Positions 59,800 to 64,000 of a stretch of 64,000 bases of DNA are shown here, in pieces. The position numbers were made by a program, and so were the translations under genes. The notes under the pieces were generated by a model. The model had not been told where the DNA came from. It worked only from the letters and a program-made list of their open reading frames with translations, and did no database searches. Positions within the stretch are counted from its first letter, which is position 1. Every line of letters starts with the position of its first letter. Source of the stretch: Kryptolebias marmoratus (lineage: Eukaryota > Chordata > Actinopteri > Cyprinodontiformes > Rivulidae); contig NC_051448.1 of the NCBI RefSeq assembly GCF_001649575.2, positions 17,104,109 to 17,168,108 of the forward strand, given 5' to 3'.

Positions 59800-62700
59800 A
59801 TTGGGGCTATTCAGTGTTGAGGGGGACTTCAGCAGTTATAGAAAAGTTTCTCTACCAATCTGTCTGACATTACACAAAGGCAGGTTATGTGTACCCTCAG
59901 CACAGAGAAAATGTTACAACCTACTGTAAATAATAGTGTTAAAGGAAGACTGTACGAGTCATAATATAAGCCTAGAGACATTTTAAATGTAATCGTGTGT
60001 CAGGAGGAAGACTGCTGCTTTTGTCCTGTTGTCAGCCACAGATCATTTTGGATCATGGTTATTTCGCAACATTAAAAATCTTATTCTGGGTAGTCTGGAG
60101 ATTAGGCCAGTGCTCTGGACTCCGTGTTGTGTTCCTAATTTAGTCCAGACTTTTTCCGCAGTTGTTGTTCACACATCTACCTCACACTGGAAAATATTTT
60201 CCTGGCGATGTGCTCTAATAGTGAAAGGTATAAGGACGGGTCTGGTTGGCATGCACAGGAGGTAGGACTTTATGCAAAACATACAGTATAGAAATACATA
60301 TTTTTTTTCTTTACAACACATTGAAAATTTTAAATGAGGCTCCTTAATGGCTGTTTTTGTGTTGACATCAGCACATTTATTTGAATGTATTTTCCACATT
60401 AAAAAAGGAACTTGACAGAAAAATGCAAATCAGTAACAAAGAGAATGACCAGAAATTCTTACCTAAGCTAGTACACACACTTATCCACTTGCACATTCAA
60501 GGTAAAATCTCTCCAGAAAATTTGCTGCTGTAACATCATATTGTCTCATCTGCTCTGCAAATATTCTGGATATTTTCTGGTTAATCTCTAGAACTTTAGG
60601 TCTGCAGGGCATAACAGAAAACAATGTGTTTTTGTAGAGGTAATGAAAATCTTATCTTTACTGCTCTTTAGAAATCCAACAAGGCTCTGTTCTTTGCCAC
60701 GTTACCCTATATTTAAGTTATTTAACAGATGTATATTCAAATGTTTATGTCCAAATGTATGCAGTGAATACAGTTATTTTCACCCAGACAAAAACTGTTC
60801 AAAAATCACTTGTAATTTTTACATCTGCAAGAAAGCTACAACAAAAAAAATGTGTGATGTTTACAACACAATCTTGAGCTATACTACATTCTAATGCTTT
60901 TGACTTGATATTGTAAATAAATTTAGATATGTTTAGACCACCTTGGAATCTAAATTATCTTTTTGAAATAATATTTAAATAGCTGTCATGATGATAAAAT
61001 TTAATCTCAAAACTGTAAACAAAAGACACTTATTTTTTCACTTTTTTTCAGGTATTTTTGTTTAATTATTCACAAACCTGTAAACCACAGAAACATTTTT
61101 AGGAAAGTCTAATATTTTTTTTAATGCTCTTCATACAGTATTTCATCATTATAATATTTTGGAAAAAACAATAATTGAATTTTTAGAATTGTATTCATTT
61201 TAAATGTGTTTATTATATATATAAGATACATAGACTTGCCCCAACTCCTTTAAAGAATGATTTTATCAAACACAGGACAGGAAGTAGTATTGGTACCAGG
61301 TCCAGGCCACTAAACGCTATATAGACATCAGCATTTGAATAAGCTGTGCAGTCAGTTGAGGGTTGTAAATATTGGAATAATATACAACCAACTTTAAGAG
61401 TCTTCTGCATATTATATATTTACAGCTCAGCTAAAACAATATTTGAAGGAACTTTAAACCTGTGATCATGCTTGACCTCTGTGTATCTACACCTTTTAAA
61501 TTTTGCTTTGCTTTATTTGAATATTTCAGTTTTACTCAAATGCTCTTGTCAGCTCATGTGTGTTAGTTTTTCATCTACGTGTTCGTGTGCCTTTGTTTGA
61601 TCTTATTCTTTCTCTTAAGTGTCTAACATCAACCTTCACAGAAAAATTAGTGCTCACAACTAAATCTGGCACCTTTCTAGAGTGTTCCCATGTTCATTAG
61701 TGTACACTGTCCCTTAATTAATAAATAAACAATAAATTAGCATCCATATAAATGTTAGGATGCAGGATTTCTTAGCAGAATGACGCCATGCAAGACGATC
61801 AATTTTATTCACTTCACTTGTAAGCAGGATTAATGTTGCGGCTTTGTATATTAATTAAACCATGTCAGGCTGTAAGGACAAATTAATTAAGCTTTAGAGT
61901 TTGTTTCTGATATGTGAAGACTTTATCTTACTTTCCTTATGATTATAGGCTATTGATATTTGGTTGAAGTTTGAAGAATGGTTGAAAATGAGGTCTGAAT
62001 ACAATAAAATTGTCATCTTAAAGGACCATGGTTTTAGTTTTAAAAGGCCTCAGGGCTGCACTTAACAATAAATGAAATCAAAGATGCACCTTTGAGTTGG
62101 CTTTGCTCCTCATGAGCAGAGCTCTGTTAGTAAATCAAGATGATAATTTGACCATAACATGATAATTGTGGGATAGTGAGATGAAACAGGAACAGATTTA
62201 TACTGATCCTCAGCTTAATCACAGAGAGTAAAAGAAAGATGAAAACACCCATGTGGGATTGTCTTCATATCTCAGCTGAAGGTAAATGTAGTGTAGCCTT
62301 CATGTTGTCTGTGAACTGCATGTACACATACAGCAAGTATGTGTTTGACTGGGTGTCTAAGTCAAGATATAATTATGGGTTCCACAGAGCTAAGGGCGAA
62401 AAAAAATCCCTCTTCTTTTTGTGCACACACTTACACACAAGCAGAGATGCAAAATACACACAAGCCCAGTGTATTCAGCCCAGGGAGTTTCTGGCACAGA
62501 TACACTAACCAAAAGACAAGTCATATCAGCATTGCAAACCAACCCTCCGGTCAGAAGTGATCAACGTCAGTGAAATACCACAGCGGTTTGCAAACTGAGC
62601 AGTTAGCTTCAAACACCGGAGTGATCCACCTTGCTCAATCATGGTTATGAAACTGAGGGTAATAAACACTAATTTGGATGTTAAAATTTGATTTATGACA

Positions 62701-64000
62701 TGTACTTTTTTAGCAGTTGCTAGAGTCAAACTAGAATGTCCACTAATTACAATAAACCTAATAACAGGTTTTAGTATAACTGTGGATAAAGGACAGGAAG
62801 ACACTCTGTCCCTCATACCAAAGGAAGGAATTACAAAAGAACATGGTTCTTTTCAGAACCCCTTTGTCACATAAGGCAATATGCTGTCTTTCTGCATCCC
62901 ATCAAAGAGGAGATTAAGTTGTCAAACTGTGGGTCCTGGTCCAGACTGGTCTGTTGAGTGGATGTTCACGAGTCTGATCTCTGCCACTGCTAATAGACTA
63001 AGCTCAAAGGAAAGCAGGGAGAACAGGGGAGGGAGAGAGGTAAGAAGGCTTTAGGATCACTTTACCTGGATTCGGCAGTGCGGCGCTGGTGGATTAGTGC
63101 CCCGGGCCTCATGGCACGCTAGTCTGTAAACACCCCATAGCGCTCTACAACAGGTACGAACACACACAAGCTCATTCTTGACACGGTGGCCGGCAAACAC
63201 ACACAGTCAGTGGTTCGTCTTTCACTCACTCCTAAATGCATCTACCTGCAACACACATCTATATGCTGAGGCACACAAACAAATACCCAGTGATCTGTAC
63301 AGTTTCACAATATCTCAGGCCTATAGAGAAGTCACCCAGATGGAATAGCAGCAGATAAGACAACTACTCTTCGTTCCAGCAGCTTATAAAACTTATACAC
63401 TTATTTCTAGCTTTGGTTCGGTTGGGATGCTTCACAAAAATTTTCCCTGACATCCAAAAAGCTTTGAGAAGTCTGTTCCCGGTCTGATACGACTCTGTAA
63501 GGTCACTCACTCATCCAGAACTGCAAAAGCACAACCCATAAAGGAGAAATACAGGTTGTTCTTGGCAGGATGGAAAGAAACCCACCACAGCTCCATCCCT
63601 CTCTCCACAGCCTCTGCCCCCCTCCCCCCTCTCCCAGTCACTACCTGATGACTTCTCCATCCGTTTTAATTGGTAATTATTTTGCGGGGTTTAATGCCTT
63701 TATTCAGACTGTCAGTGTGGAGTCAGGAGAGGAGGATTAGGTGCCCCAGGGGGACGAGACACTGGCACGGCCAGGACAGCTCATTTTTACACGGGCAGGG
63801 GAGGAGGACAGCTCATCTTTGATCCGGCTGGGGCTTCGCAGGCCAGAGGGGTGACAGCTGCACTTTCTTTAGCCCACATTTGAATTTGAATTCTATCTTA
63901 GGATGCAGCGCGCCGCGGACTTGGCAGGGCAGTGGGGTAATCTGCTCGGCACAAACGCCCGGGCCTTTTCTTCCTGTGTGCCCTCGCAGAGATTGGAGTA
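59800..64000. other. intergenic sequence to window end
   Basis: No gene was recognised. It is AT-rich to about 61.6 kb. Unique-looking blocks with TTAATTAA and ATTAATTA sites lie at about 61700-61900. About 63640-64000 is GC-richer (TTTTAATTGGTAATTATTTTG, CATTTGAATTTGAATTC, CAGCGCGCCGCGG) and resembles a conserved regulatory element or the edge of a further gene. It runs off the window. Confidence 0.35.

Overview
The window is vertebrate nuclear DNA, almost certainly from a teleost fish. The evidence is a large-intron gene with GT-AG introns, abundant CA/GT and GATA microsatellites, fish-type DNA transposon remnants (Tc1-like, hAT-like, MITEs), and a BCL11-family zinc finger gene whose sequence is BCL11B-like but clearly diverged, as expected for one of the two teleost copies. 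No prokaryotic, viral or CRISPR features are visible.

The centre of the window (about 8.7-39.6 kb, + strand) is one complete gene, bcl11b-like. Coding exon 1 is 9321-9384, exon 2 is 15984-16361 and the large last exon is 34368-36424, followed by a ~3.15 kb 3' UTR ending at an AATAAA at 39575. Joined, the exons give an 832-residue C2H2/C2HC transcription factor. It has the N-terminal NuRD-recruiting motif, a CCHC finger, one C2H2 finger, a central finger pair, a long Glu run and the C-terminal finger triplet. The 6.6 kb and 18.0 kb introns hold simple repeats and several stretches that look like regulatory sequence, including an octamer (ATTTGCAT) cluster at 20.4-20.8 kb.

Left of the gene (1-8 kb) is repeat-rich. 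It holds a Tc1-like transposase remnant, a small CpG-richer block that may be a bidirectional promoter, a CTCF-like motif, several copies of a ~250 bp dispersed repeat in both orientations, and a hAT-type element with a perfect 8-bp target duplication whose middle is an assembly gap (5822-6377).

Right of the gene (39.6-64 kb) is AT-rich and mostly non-coding. It has inverted SINE/MITE-like copies (40.1-40.6 kb), a composite inverted-repeat element (45.2-46.6 kb) and, on the - strand, a small five-exon gene (52177-53545). That gene encodes a secreted, cysteine-free, Pro/Tyr-rich protein of about 301 residues that I do not recognise. A decayed tandem copy lacking its start codon lies at 50.6-51.4 kb. 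This gene pair is the best candidate for something undescribed here. From 53.7 kb to the end I see no genes, only blocks that look like conserved regulatory DNA on composition and motif grounds.
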